Assembly (NCBI GenBank): GCA_035296965.1
Contig: DATGZX010000110.1
Span: forward strand, 1-50,829
Origin: DATGZX01 sp035296965
GTDB taxonomy: Bacteria > Planctomycetota > Planctomycetia > Gemmatales > Gemmataceae
Reading direction: 5' to 3'
Length of the DNA: 50,829 bases
The notes beneath the pieces are model-generated. The model did not search any database, had not been told where the DNA came from, and worked only from the letters and a program-made list of their open reading frames with translations. Shown piece by piece: positions 7,317 through 15,924 of the stretch. Positions within the stretch are counted from its first letter, which is position 1. The number at the start of each line of letters is the position of its first letter. The position numbers and the translations under genes were made by a program.

Positions 7317-8699
7317 ATGAGATTGCAACGCGTCGCGTTCCCTATGGCCGTGCTGATCGTGGCCTGGACATTTCCCCTCCTATGGGCGGGCACGACGAAT
7401 TCGCGGCGCACGCCGGTCGTGGAAGCCGTCGAACGGGTACGTGCCGCCGTGGTCAACATTCACAGTGAACGCACGATTGCCTCGCCAAACTCCGAAGAGC
7501 TGTTCGCGCATGCGCAGCCCCAGAACCGCGTCAATGGCATGGGCACGGGCATCATCATCGATCCGCGCGGCTACATCATCACCAACCAGCATGTCGTCGA
7601 CGACGTCAGCGTGCTCCGCGTCCGACTGAGCGACGGCAATACCTACAACGCCCGCGTGCTCACCCGTGACCAGGAGTCGGACCTCGCCTTGCTGAAGATC
7701 GACGCCGGCCGCACGTTGCCGACGATGCCGCTGGGCACGAGCAGCGACCTGATGGTCGGCGAAACGGTCATTGCCATCGGCAACGCCTATGGCTACGAGC
7801 ACACGGTCACGGTCGGCATCATCAGCGCCATCAAACGGGACGTCACCTTGAACAAGGAGATGTCGTACAAGGCCCTTATCCAGACCGACGCCAGCATCAA
7901 CCCTGGCAATTCCGGCGGGCCGCTCCTTAACATCAATGGCGAACTCATCGGTGTCAACGTGGCGATTCGGGCGGGAGCCCAGGGGATAGGTTTCGCTATC
8001 CCGGTCGACGCCATGATCCATGCAGTCGCGGACATGCTGAGCGTTCGCAAACGCAACGGCATCTGGCACGGCCTGGTCTGCCGGGACTGCGTCGGCGACG
8101 GGGAACGCGAAGCCGGCAGTCTCGCGCGTCCTATGTCAAGCAATGCGGGGCTGGCGCGCTGGCTCGTCCTCGATCGCACCGAACCGGATAGTCCAGCCTC
8201 ACGAGCGGGGCTGCAGCCTGGCGATGTCGTCGTTCAGGTGGCCGACCTGCGCATCGTTTGCTCACTCGACCTCGAGCGCGCGCTGATCGATCATGCGGCA
8301 GGAGAGTCGGTGCCGGTCATCGTGCGCCGCAAGGGCGCCGAGCAGCGGCTCGACCTCGTGATGCAAACAATGGAACGCGCCAATCCCAGCGCCAGCGATT
8401 TGATCTGGCGCAAGCTAGGTTTGCGCCTGATCTCGGTCGACCCCGAAATGGTGACGCGCAACAACCGGCAGCTCCACGGCGGCCTGGCTGTCCTCGAGAT
8501 CAACGCCGAGGGCGTCGCAGCCAAGGCTGGCATTCAGCGCGGCGACATTCTGGTGGGCCTCCACAACTGGGAAACCTTGACCTTGGAAAACGTGATCTTT
8601 GTCGTGACCCATCCTGATCTGGCGAGCTTCAATCCGCTACGCTTCTTCATCGTGCGCGGCGGCCAGATTCATCGTGGCTGGATCCCACAGGTGAATTGA
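7317..8699 (+). CDS. HtrA/DegP-type serine protease with two PDZ domains
   Basis: Envelope quality-control protease, expected in the periplasm. The ATG at 7317 opens a signal peptide (AFPMAVLIVAWTFPLLWAG). The trypsin-like domain shows the full catalytic triad: His92 in ITNQHVVDD, Asp122 in ESDLALLKID and Ser199 in NPGNSGGPLL. Two PDZ domains follow, about residues 280-350 (SPASRAGLQPGDVVVQV) and 366-440 (GVAAKAGIQRGDILVGL). The length of 460 residues fits the family. An earlier in-frame start at 7080 is less likely, because the signal sequence would then be internal. It could be a degradative protease or a regulated one cutting a membrane anti-sigma factor; the sequence does not decide. Confidence 0.92.
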   Translation: MRLQRVAFPMAVLIVAWTFPLLWAGTTNSRRTPVVEAVERVRAAVVNIHSERTIASPNSEELFAHAQPQNRVNGMGTGIIIDPRGYIITNQHVVDDVSVLRVRLSDGNTYNARVLTRDQESDLALLKIDAGRTLPTMPLGTSSDLMVGETVIAIGNAYGYEHTVTVGIISAIKRDVTLNKEMSYKALIQTDASINPGNSGGPLLNINGELIGVNVAIRAGAQGIGFAIPVDAMIHAVADMLSVRKRNGIWHGLVCRDCVGDGEREAGSLARPMSSNAGLARWLVLDRTEPDSPASRAGLQPGDVVVQVADLRIVCSLDLERALIDHAAGESVPVIVRRKGAEQRLDLVMQTMERANPSASDLIWRKLGLRLISVDPEMVTRNNRQLHGGLAVLEINAEGVAAKAGIQRGDILVGLHNWETLTLENVIFVVTHPDLASFNPLRFFIVRGGQIHRGWIPQVN

Positions 8700-8860
8700 G
8701 TTCTCAAGAATTCTCTGTCTGTTTATGTCTGTTTTCTTGAATGCAATCAGATAAAAACGCTCCGAGCGCCTTGATTGTATAGTGTACATATATATACTAT
8801 ACGCAGAAAGCCATACGAAACAGGACATACAGGGGGCATGCCAACCAAACGAGGTTCCCC

Positions 8861-9184
8861 ATGATCTGCCTACACTGCCACCAACGTCCCGTCAGCAGGC
8901 CGCGTGGGCTTTGCTGGACATGCTACTACCAGCCAGGTGTGCGCGACCGGTACTCGCCCATCGGCAAGTTCGGTCGACGTGGGCTCCTTGATTTCAACGG
9001 CTCTGGGGCGCCGGCCGCGACGCCCACACGCGCGCTGCCGGGAACTCCCGAAAAGGTAGAGGTCCTGGCACGACGCGCTCAACTCCGCCAGTGCTTATGG
9101 CATCCGCTCGACGCTACGAACGATGCCCCGCTAGCTGAGAGCTGCACGATCGAGCACGAGGCGCTATGTCACGCGACGGGCTGA
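8861..9184 (+). CDS. Small zinc-finger-like protein
   Basis: A 107-residue protein beginning with a treble-clef-like cysteine pattern, Cys3-x2-Cys6 and Cys18-x2-Cys21, within CLHCHQRPVSRPRGLCWTCY. The rest is Pro/Ala-rich and basic, ending in a helix (VEVLARRAQLRQCLW). Proteins with this N-terminus are common and unnamed in planctomycetes (recall). The AT-rich leader at 8700-8860 includes TATAGTGTACATATATATACTATA-like sequence (about 8777-8800), which may contain the promoter. Nucleic-acid binding is possible; no function is assigned. Confidence 0.7.
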   Translation: MICLHCHQRPVSRPRGLCWTCYYQPGVRDRYSPIGKFGRRGLLDFNGSGAPAATPTRALPGTPEKVEVLARRAQLRQCLWHPLDATNDAPLAESCTIEHEALCHATG

Positions 9185-9192
9185 CAGGGCCT

Positions 9193-11163
9193 CTATTCGT
9201 CCAAATCGATCGACCGGCGCCGCTTGATCTGAAAGGCACCGCGCACCTTTGGTGCTGACAGCGTGACCAGCAGCCAGATTCCCACGGCAAGCCCTACCGG
9301 ATAGTACGAGGTGAACCATGGCAGCATAGCCAGGATTGCGGTACCGATGGCTAGCCCGCGGGCCTCGAGACGATACATCTTCCATCCGCTTACCACAAGG
9401 ACCACCGCAACCACGGTCCGTAGCCCAACGAATGAGCTGAGTTCCCCGAGATTTCTTATTTGATCGAGAATCGTCACGATGCCAAGCACAGCCGTTGCGA
9501 TCGCTGGTGGCAGGACCTGTTGGCGCCCCGCCCGGAGAATCCCGTCCTCACCCCTTCGCTGGAAGGGAGCCCCGACAGGCAATACAGTGGGCACAGCCGA
9601 GTGAATCTGCTGGCCAGGTTCTTGAGCCGGGGGAGTAAGAGCGTTCTTGGCAGGGATGGGCACCCAGTCCGCCGTCGGGGGAGCAGAGGGCCTCAAGGGC
9701 GTTGCTGGATTAACGGGAGCAGCAATGGTCGGCCCCGGAGCCCGTGCCGGGGCTGTCCGCGTTGGCTCAGCCGGGCCCGCGTACACCCGTTTCCGCTGAA
9801 ACGCGGCGATTACTTCCGGCCGGCGCAGCACCAGGAATGCCCAAAGACCAATAGGGAAACCGAGAAAACAGACCGGCACCAACGGGAGCATCGCCAGAAT
9901 GCTGCACGTCAGGGCCAGCGGCAGCCATTGCAGCCGGGTCATCTTGATCACGCCCACGATGATGGCGACCCCGATCAGTGCAGACAGGGCGCTGACGATC
10001 GTCACCAGCCAGCGCAGACTTGGCAGAACATTGCCGGGTATCCAGACAAGAGGGATTCCGATCACTAGCAGCAGGCTGAATAGCCCCACGATCAGCAACC
10101 CCACGGCTGGCACCATGACCTTGCGCCGAACGCCCTCGTAATCAGGATCCACGTAGAGCGCTTCGTGGAGGGCGGTCACGGGCTGCCCTTGCGTCGTCGG
10201 CAAGCCGGCGGCAATAGCCTCGAGGTCGGTCTTGATCTCGCTGGCGTGCTGATAGCGCCGGTCTGGCTCGCTCTCGAGTGATCGGAGCACGACGTCATCG
10301 AGTCGCACATCGACCGGAACCTTTTGCGACGGCGGCAGGAATCGTCCGAGAGGTAATTGCCGGGTCAACATCTCGTAAAAGACCACGCCCAGCGAGTAGA
10401 TGTCTGCCCGGTGATCTACCGCCAGGGGGTGATCCATCTGCTCGGGGGCCATGTAGTGCAGCGTGCCCATTACCTGCCAGGGACCGGTCAGGGTGTAGCT
10501 GGCGGTGTTGTGGCCAAGCAGCTTGGCAATCCCGAAATCGGCGATCTTCACTCGGCCCTTGCTGTCAAGGAGGATATTCTCGGGCTTGATGTCGCGGTGG
10601 ACGATGCCCTCCTCGTGGGCGAATTGCAGCCCTTCGCAGATTTGCGGCACAATTCGCAGCGCCTCCGACGGCGACAGGTGCCCGGAGCGGATGAGATGGC
10701 GGAGATTGGCCCCATCCACGTATTCCATCACGAAGTAGTAGAAATCGCTCGCCTTGCCAAAATCATAGACAGTGACGATGTGCGGGTGATTCAGCTTGGC
10801 CAGGGCGCGGGCTTCGCGGGCGAAGCGTTCGGCGAAAGCAGTATCGCGGCCCGCTTCCGGGGGCAGGATTTTCAGGGCAACCAGGCGATCCAACCCAGGC
10901 TGGCGAGCCTTGTACACGGCCCCCATGCCTCCCTGGCCCAGAAGCTCCAGGATTTCCAATTGCGGGAAATGAGGGGTCAAGTCCGCGGGCAGCGGAGCAG
11001 CAAAGGCACGCAGGTTGACCGGCGTGCCGGAGTCTTTGCCTTGCTCCGGCACACCCGGCGCGGTGGTCTCACCGTGAACGAGCAGACACTTGGGGCACAG
11101 CCCCTCTGGAGCGTCTCCCGGTAATTCTGCCCGGCATTCCGGGCAGACCTTCGTCTCAGGCAT
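9193..11163 (-). CDS. Membrane-anchored Ser/Thr protein kinase with N-terminal zinc ribbon
   Basis: Eukaryote-like (Hanks-type) kinase of 656 residues. The ATG at 11163 is chosen because AGGAGA lies 7-8 bases upstream. Domains: zinc ribbon with CPEC (7-10) and CPKC (23-26); kinase domain about 68-335 with glycine loop GQGGMGAVY (76-84), Lys98 in VALKIL, catalytic HRDIKPEN (189-196, Asp191), DFG (209-211) and MAPEQ; then two groups of hydrophobic segments (about 375 to 480, and again near the C-terminus) joined by a Pro/Ala-rich loop. All catalytic residues are present, so it should be active. The C-terminal membrane part lacks a recognisable sensor. It is transcribed divergently from the permease gene, which may suggest a link. 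Confidence 0.92.
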   Translation of the reverse strand: MPETKVCPECRAELPGDAPEGLCPKCLLVHGETTAPGVPEQGKDSGTPVNLRAFAAPLPADLTPHFPQLEILELLGQGGMGAVYKARQPGLDRLVALKILPPEAGRDTAFAERFAREARALAKLNHPHIVTVYDFGKASDFYYFVMEYVDGANLRHLIRSGHLSPSEALRIVPQICEGLQFAHEEGIVHRDIKPENILLDSKGRVKIADFGIAKLLGHNTASYTLTGPWQVMGTLHYMAPEQMDHPLAVDHRADIYSLGVVFYEMLTRQLPLGRFLPPSQKVPVDVRLDDVVLRSLESEPDRRYQHASEIKTDLEAIAAGLPTTQGQPVTALHEALYVDPDYEGVRRKVMVPAVGLLIVGLFSLLLVIGIPLVWIPGNVLPSLRWLVTIVSALSALIGVAIIVGVIKMTRLQWLPLALTCSILAMLPLVPVCFLGFPIGLWAFLVLRRPEVIAAFQRKRVYAGPAEPTRTAPARAPGPTIAAPVNPATPLRPSAPPTADWVPIPAKNALTPPAQEPGQQIHSAVPTVLPVGAPFQRRGEDGILRAGRQQVLPPAIATAVLGIVTILDQIRNLGELSSFVGLRTVVAVVLVVSGWKMYRLEARGLAIGTAILAMLPWFTSYYPVGLAVGIWLLVTLSAPKVRGAFQIKRRRSIDLDE

Positions 11164-11288
11164 GAGCGGATCTCCTTGAGCATTAGGATAACACGCCTTA
11201 CACTCTTTCCACATGGTTCTCCGCGCTGTTTGTTGCAGGCGCCATGCCTTCGCCTTGGGTTCAGAGCCATCACGCCAGGAGTTGCTTC

Positions 11289-12794
11289 GTGGTTGATTCG
11301 AGTTCCCCAAGTTTGCAGCGGCATTTCGGCCTGCTCCAGGCAACCGCCTTGAACGTGACGATGATCGTCGGTGCGGGTGTGTTCATAACCATCCCGTTGA
11401 TGCTCAAGGAGCTGCCTGGCCCTTATGCACTGCTGGGTTGGCTTCTCGCAGGCGCAGTGATGGTGGTCGATGGCATGATCTGGGGTGAATTTGGAGCCAC
11501 GCTGCCCGGCTCCGGCGGGTCGTATCTTTATCTGCTCGAGAGTTTCGGCCGAGAACGTTGGGGTCGGCTGATGGCTTTCCTCTTCATCTGGCAATTCCTG
11601 ATCAGTGGCCCGCTTGAACTCGGCTCGGGGCTGATCGCCATTGCTCAGTTTTCGAGTGGTTTGAGCGAGAACTTCAAGGCCTTCAGCGAGGACCATACGC
11701 TGAAGGGCATCCTTTGGGAGAGCGAGGGCCTGGCCATTTCCTTTGGGCCGGCCCGTATCTTTGCCATCTTGCTCGGCATCCTGATCGTGTTCCTGCTCTA
11801 TCGCCGCATTGATATTCTCGGCAAGCTGACCGTAACCATCTGGATAGGCGTGCTGGCGGTGATCGGCTGGATCCTCGTGGAGGGGTTCCTGCATTTCGAT
11901 TCGTCCGTGGCATTTCAGCCAGTCGCGCCAAACTCCGAGCCAATGCAGCATTTTGCCAGCGGCCTGGGCGCGGCGATGCGCCTCGCGATGTACTCCTACC
12001 TTGGCTACTACAGCATTTGCTACATCGGTGATGAGGTGCGCAATCCCGGCAAAACCATTCCGCGTGCGGTCCTCCTCAGCGCGCTCCTGGTTTGTGTGTT
12101 GTTCATCAGCCTGCACCTGGCGATGTTGGGCACGGTTTCCTGGAGTAGCGTGCCCACAGATGGCCCGGACCTCGATAACTACAGCCTTGCCGCGGCGTTC
12201 ATGAGGCGGATCCACGGCGACTGGGCAGTCAAGCTGGTTACGGTCCTTCTGATCTGGAGTTGCTTTGGCTCGGCGTTCGCCGGCCTGCTCAGCTATTCAC
12301 GCATTCCTTATGGAGCGGCACGCTACGGCCACTTCTTCTCGGCACTGGGAGAAGTCCACGCCGTTCACCGGATTCCTCACGTGTCGCTGATGTTCGTCGG
12401 TGGCCTGATGCTCTTCTGGAGTTTGTTCGACCTCCAGACCGTGATCGATGCCTTGATCACCACGCGGATAATCGAACAGTTCATCTGCCAGATTGTCGGG
12501 GTCATACTCCTGCGGCGCCGGCAACCGGAGCGCTTGCGACCTTACAAGATGTGGCTCTATCCGCTTCCTTGCGGACTCGCTCTGGCGGGATGGCTTTTCA
12601 TGTACCTCACCGCCCGGCCCCTCTTCATCGTTCTGGGGCTGACGACCCTCCTGGCGGGAGCGCTCATGTTTTGCCTCTGGTCCGCGCGGACGGGAGGTTG
12701 GCCTTTTCGGACGCCGCCATGGAGCCAAAACTCCTGGAAGGGCAGAGATTCCCGGAAGGAAGACGATCTGCTTCACGAAAAAGAGGATGGATGA
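11289..12794 (+). CDS. Amino acid permease, APC superfamily
   Basis: Integral inner-membrane transporter with about 12 hydrophobic segments in 501 residues. The first helix carries the APC signature NVTMIVGAGVFITIP, and helix 3 has the GSGGSYLYLLESFG motif typical of amino acid/polyamine transporters. A GTG at 11289 is preferred as start, because AGGAG at 11277-11281 is 7 bases ahead of it; the ATG at 11244 has no such site. Substrate cannot be deduced. The divergent neighbour is a Ser/Thr kinase, with about 125 bases between the two starts, so regulation from a shared promoter region is possible. Confidence 0.88.
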   Translation: MVDSSSPSLQRHFGLLQATALNVTMIVGAGVFITIPLMLKELPGPYALLGWLLAGAVMVVDGMIWGEFGATLPGSGGSYLYLLESFGRERWGRLMAFLFIWQFLISGPLELGSGLIAIAQFSSGLSENFKAFSEDHTLKGILWESEGLAISFGPARIFAILLGILIVFLLYRRIDILGKLTVTIWIGVLAVIGWILVEGFLHFDSSVAFQPVAPNSEPMQHFASGLGAAMRLAMYSYLGYYSICYIGDEVRNPGKTIPRAVLLSALLVCVLFISLHLAMLGTVSWSSVPTDGPDLDNYSLAAAFMRRIHGDWAVKLVTVLLIWSCFGSAFAGLLSYSRIPYGAARYGHFFSALGEVHAVHRIPHVSLMFVGGLMLFWSLFDLQTVIDALITTRIIEQFICQIVGVILLRRRQPERLRPYKMWLYPLPCGLALAGWLFMYLTARPLFIVLGLTTLLAGALMFCLWSARTGGWPFRTPPWSQNSWKGRDSRKEDDLLHEKEDG

Positions 12795-12810
12795 CAATCA
12801 AGCGCCAGGC

Positions 12811-12932
12811 CTATATGGCCGTGCGTGAATCGGCTGCTGGGGTTTGTGGGGCACGTTTGTAACGTGCCCAGACGCCGGCCGGCACGTTGAAAACGTGCAC
12901 CACAAATGCTGCCGAATTACGCATCGTCATAG
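12811..12932. repeat. Palindromic mobile-like element, copy 1 (inverted partner at 15793-15916)
   Basis: A 122-base element with outer inverted ends (CTATATGGCCGTGCGTGAAT / ATTACGCATCGTCATAG) and two inner hairpins, GGCACGTTTGTAACGTGCC and GGCACGTTGAAAACGTGC. The reverse complement matches 15793-15916 with only about 4 to 5 differences. Its right end overlaps the end of the histidine kinase gene, whose stop codon TGA (12927-12929) lies inside the element. A short remnant of one end is at 27256-27280. Confidence 0.85.
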
Positions 12933-14840
12933 AGGGCGGATGGCTGGCAGCACGCGACCTACTGTCTTAAGAAGCGCATTCACGCTGTAGGGCTTCTTCA
13001 AAAAGCCGACTGATTCAGCATTGCCACAACCTTCGAGTGCGGTGGGCTCTTCGTAGCCGCTCATCAGCACGACCTGGATGTCCGGGCGCAGTTTTCGCAA
13101 TGCTGCAAGTGTCTCCATGCCGCTCATCCCAGGCATGACGATGTCCAGCAGCACCAGGCCAATCTCATCCAGGTGGTCTTGAAATGCTCTGACGCCCTCT
13201 TGCCCGCCGGCAGCCACCAATACGCCGACTCCGGCCTGCGTCAGCGTTTGCGCGGCCACGCCGCGCGAAATAGGTTCGTCGTCGATGATCAAGGTGAGCC
13301 CCTGGGCGCAATCCACGATCTGCCGAGCGCGTGCGTCTTCCGGCTGTTCGCCCTGACCGGCGGGAATGAAAATGCGGAAAACCGTCCCTTGGCCGGGAGA
13401 GCTGGAGAGGTGAATCGCTCCATTGTGAGCCTGGATAATGCCCTGGACGGCCGATAGCCCTAGACCCCGGCCGGTGGTTTTTGTCGTGAAGAACGGATCG
13501 AAAATCCGCGCCATAACGTCAGGCGTCATGCCGCAGCCTTTATCCGCGACTTCCAGAAAAACGTATCGTCCCGGCCCCAGGTCGCGATCGAGCGTTAGAC
13601 CCGCGGTTTGCGCCGGCAGATCTTGCACTCCGGTGGACACGACCACGGGACTTGTGCCATCCTCTACCGCTTGCGCGGCATTGAGAATCAGGTTCATGAC
13701 GACTTGCTGAAGCTGACCCGGATCGGCCTGGACATAGGGCAGATCCGCAGCCAGGCGAGGCACCACTTCAATTCTTTTCGAGAGGCCCGCGTCCAACAGA
13801 TGCAGGTTGTCTTGAACGAGCCGGTTCAAGTCGACGAGACGACGCTCCGGCACACTCTTGCCGGCAAAGATGAGCATTTGCCGAGTCAACTGGGCGGCAC
13901 GTTCGCCGGCATTGCGGATCATTTCCACCAAGGAGCGATGCGGCGAATCCGCAGGCAGATCGCGGGCCAGAAGGTCCGCGCCGCCGAGGATGCCCACCAG
14001 GATGTTATTGAAATCATGGGCGATGCCGCTCGCCAGCAAGCCGATGCTTTCCAGCTTCTTGGCCTGATAGAACTGTTCTTGAATGCGGCCGCGTTCTTCC
14101 TCGGCCCGGAAGCGGTCCGTAACGTCCTGCCCAAGTCCAGCCACGCCAATGACTCGGCCAAACTGATCGCGTTGAGGTTCCAGTGTGCAGTCGAACTGCC
14201 TGCCGCCATGGGCCAGCGAGTAAGACGCGATTTCCCCGTCGAGCGCGGCGCGATGCATGCGAATGGGAAAGTAATCGCTGTCGGTCGTCTCAAAATACTC
14301 GTACAGGGACTTGCCTTTGACATCAGCCGGTTTCAGGCCGAGGTTCTTGAGTGCGCCGCCGCTGCACTGCGTGATGCGCAAGTCGCGATCCACAATCCAG
14401 TGGATGGCGGGGAGTTGCTCCAAGAGCAACCGGGAACGGAGCAGAGACTGCAGCAGTTCTTCTTGAAGTTGGCGATGGGCGGTGATGTCCGTGAACAGCA
14501 CGAACAGGCCGGCGCGCATGGGCGTCACGCGCACATGATAGATTTTGCCGTGTAGTGCATGTTCCGCATCCTGGGGAATCCGCCTTTCCCAAGCAAGCCT
14601 GCATGCCTGATAACACGCCGATCCCGCGAGATTTGGCAGAGCCTTCAGCAGGGGCTGCCCCAGCAGACTATCCTTGGACGTGTCCGCTGCGGCCGCCAGC
14701 GCGGCATTGGCGAAGACGATGTGAAACTCGCTATCGAGGGCGAGGCACCCTTCGCCGATGTGGTCCAGCAAGAATCGGTGGCAATCCTCCATTACGTCCA
14801 GCGCCGGAGGACCGCCTTGGGATGCCAAGGCCATACCCAT
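12927..14840 (-). CDS. Soluble hybrid sensor histidine kinase / response regulator with two PAS domains
   Basis: A 637-residue signalling protein. PAS-like domains span about residues 20-120 and 135-245 (LLEQLPAIHWIVDRDLRI). The HisKA H-box is GIAHDFNN, phospho-acceptor His275. HATPase_c has Asn387 in NLILNAAQ, DKGCGM (433-438) and GRGLGLSAVQG. A receiver domain (about 516-630) has acidic pair DD (520-521), phospho-acceptor Asp566 in VLLDIVMPG and Lys616 in FLKKPY. No transmembrane helix is seen, so it senses a cytoplasmic signal. An ATG at 14840 is used; an ATG at 14792 (MEDCHRFLL) is an alternative, and the open frame reaches 15158 without family features. The stop codon is supplied by a palindromic repeat. 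No output regulator is nearby. Confidence 0.9.
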   Translation of the reverse strand: MGMALASQGGPPALDVMEDCHRFLLDHIGEGCLALDSEFHIVFANAALAAAADTSKDSLLGQPLLKALPNLAGSACYQACRLAWERRIPQDAEHALHGKIYHVRVTPMRAGLFVLFTDITAHRQLQEELLQSLLRSRLLLEQLPAIHWIVDRDLRITQCSGGALKNLGLKPADVKGKSLYEYFETTDSDYFPIRMHRAALDGEIASYSLAHGGRQFDCTLEPQRDQFGRVIGVAGLGQDVTDRFRAEEERGRIQEQFYQAKKLESIGLLASGIAHDFNNILVGILGGADLLARDLPADSPHRSLVEMIRNAGERAAQLTRQMLIFAGKSVPERRLVDLNRLVQDNLHLLDAGLSKRIEVVPRLAADLPYVQADPGQLQQVVMNLILNAAQAVEDGTSPVVVSTGVQDLPAQTAGLTLDRDLGPGRYVFLEVADKGCGMTPDVMARIFDPFFTTKTTGRGLGLSAVQGIIQAHNGAIHLSSSPGQGTVFRIFIPAGQGEQPEDARARQIVDCAQGLTLIIDDEPISRGVAAQTLTQAGVGVLVAAGGQEGVRAFQDHLDEIGLVLLDIVMPGMSGMETLAALRKLRPDIQVVLMSGYEEPTALEGCGNAESVGFLKKPYSVNALLKTVGRVLPAIRPL

Positions 14841-15300
14841 CACGATGGAAGTCCCCCTGGCAGCGAGGCTGCGAAGCCACCGAGCGTTTCTAGGCAAAGG
14901 AGATGCGAGTTCCCGACGCCCCTCATGCCTGCTCGAAACAATCAAGTCCTTTACTACTGAAAGGGCAATCCTGCCGATCCCCGGTGCGATCCATCCAGAC
15001 GCGGGAGCGCCAGTATACAAAGGCCAAAAAAGCTGCTGCAAGAGGCATACTCCTGCCAGACTGGACGCGGCAGACATTAAGGACAGGTTATTTGGGTAAT
15101 ATCTAACGTGCCGCCTTGTTTCCGGCTTTATTGCTAAAGTCGTTGATAACGATTTCATGTCCGGGCGTAACCCGGCGCCCTTCGAGCCTGCTCAGAAAGG
15201 GGTCTGACCTCGTACGAAACCTTACGGATCTCGCCTTCGAAAATGAGGTTCGATGGGCCAGTGCGTGTGGAGTATAATCAGGTACTAAGGTGAACGCAAA
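14841..15300. other. Intergenic region upstream of the histidine kinase
   Basis: About 460 bases between the divergent histidine kinase and the small gene at 15301. The kinase frame stays open to 15158 but shows no domain. A single GAAAGGGGTCTGACC at about 15194-15208 resembles one end of the AAAGGGGTCGGGAGTC palindrome family seen at 30299. No gene is supported. Confidence 0.4.
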
Positions 15301-15582
15301 ATGACCAGCAAAAGCCACAATTTGCCTTCGGAGAATTCCAGCCTTGCCGGTTGGACGCTGGAACAAATCGCACAGGGAAAGCTTTGGGTAAAGGCATGGA
15401 AGGAGGCCGGAGAGGCAATGGAGCGCTTGCGCCGGAGAGAGCTGCGCCAACTCGACGTGGAGCGGACGATCGCGCTTCTCTGCGGGCCGGCGGACTACCG
15501 TGTCCCGCCGCGCGCTCCCAAACCTACCTCAGGCCTTATCGAGCAACAGCGTTGGTTCATGAAAGCCGCACGCCGTGATTGA
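15301..15582 (+). CDS. Small helical protein, probable antitoxin-like partner of a nucleotidyltransferase
   Basis: A 93-residue protein with an amphipathic helix (KAWKEAGEAMERLRRRELRQLD) and the C-terminal block PTSGLIEQQRWFMKAARR. From memory, planctomycetes and other bacteria carry such small proteins directly before an AbiEii-like nucleotidyltransferase, with this same SGLxEQQ ending. The downstream frame overlaps its stop and begins like that enzyme, which supports the pairing. It appears complete, while its partner is deleted internally. The antitoxin role is inferred from the arrangement and not from a recognised domain. Confidence 0.6.
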   Translation: MTSKSHNLPSENSSLAGWTLEQIAQGKLWVKAWKEAGEAMERLRRRELRQLDVERTIALLCGPADYRVPPRAPKPTSGLIEQQRWFMKAARRD

Positions 15583-15721
15583 AGTCATTCGCGCCGCCGC
15601 AGAGCTCCAGGCAGTCTGTTACATCTACTCACAGCTCGAACCGCTCGCAGAGCTCAAAGGCGATCCCAATATCTTGACGAATCTGCAACGCTGTCGTTCG
15701 CAGTTTGAGCAGGATACATAA
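15575..15721 (+). pseudogene. Internally deleted nucleotidyltransferase (AbiEii-like) remnant
   Basis: A GTG at 15575, overlapping the stop of the preceding gene, opens a 48-codon frame. Its first 15 residues (VIEVIRAAAELQAVC) look like the N-terminus of small AbiEii-type nucleotidyltransferases. The rest (YSQLEPLAELKGDPNILTNL) looks like their extreme C-terminus (LRPLxELK...I). The central part with the GG/GS and DxD motifs is missing and the two ends are joined in frame. Catalytic activity should be absent. The resemblance is recalled, not computed. Confidence 0.5.
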
Positions 15722-15792
15722 GAATACTGGCACGCAGGCGCGGCTCGCCCGCCGCCTCGAAAGCGTCCCAAGACGAGCCAAGCGACGGCATC

Positions 15793-15916
15793 CTATATGA
15801 CGGTGCGTAATTCGGCAGCATTTGTGGGGCACGTTTTCAACGTGCCGGCCGGCGTCTGGGCACGTTACAAACGTGCCCCACAAACCGCAGCAGCCGATTC
15901 ACGCACGGCCATATAG
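15793..15916. repeat. Palindromic mobile-like element, copy 2 (inverted)
   Basis: Inverted copy of 12811-12932, about 97 % identical, with the same double hairpin and the same outer ends. Together the two copies bracket the histidine kinase and the antitoxin-like pair, a segment of about 3 kb. It ends 9 bases before the stop of the SYLF gene. Confidence 0.85.
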
Positions 15917-15924
15917 TTGTTCGC

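Noticed and set aside
8777..8800. AT-rich palindrome-like TATAGTGTACATATATATACTATA
   Set aside because: Too short and too AT-rich to call an operator; recorded only as a possible promoter part of the 8861 gene.
10977..12215. 412-codon minus-strand frame opposite the permease and the kinase start
   Set aside because: The plus strand carries a full APC transporter; the antisense translation is rich in Arg, Gln and His with no domain.
13608..14555. 315-codon plus-strand frame opposite the histidine kinase
   Set aside because: The minus strand has every histidine-kinase motif, and the plus-strand product has none of its own.
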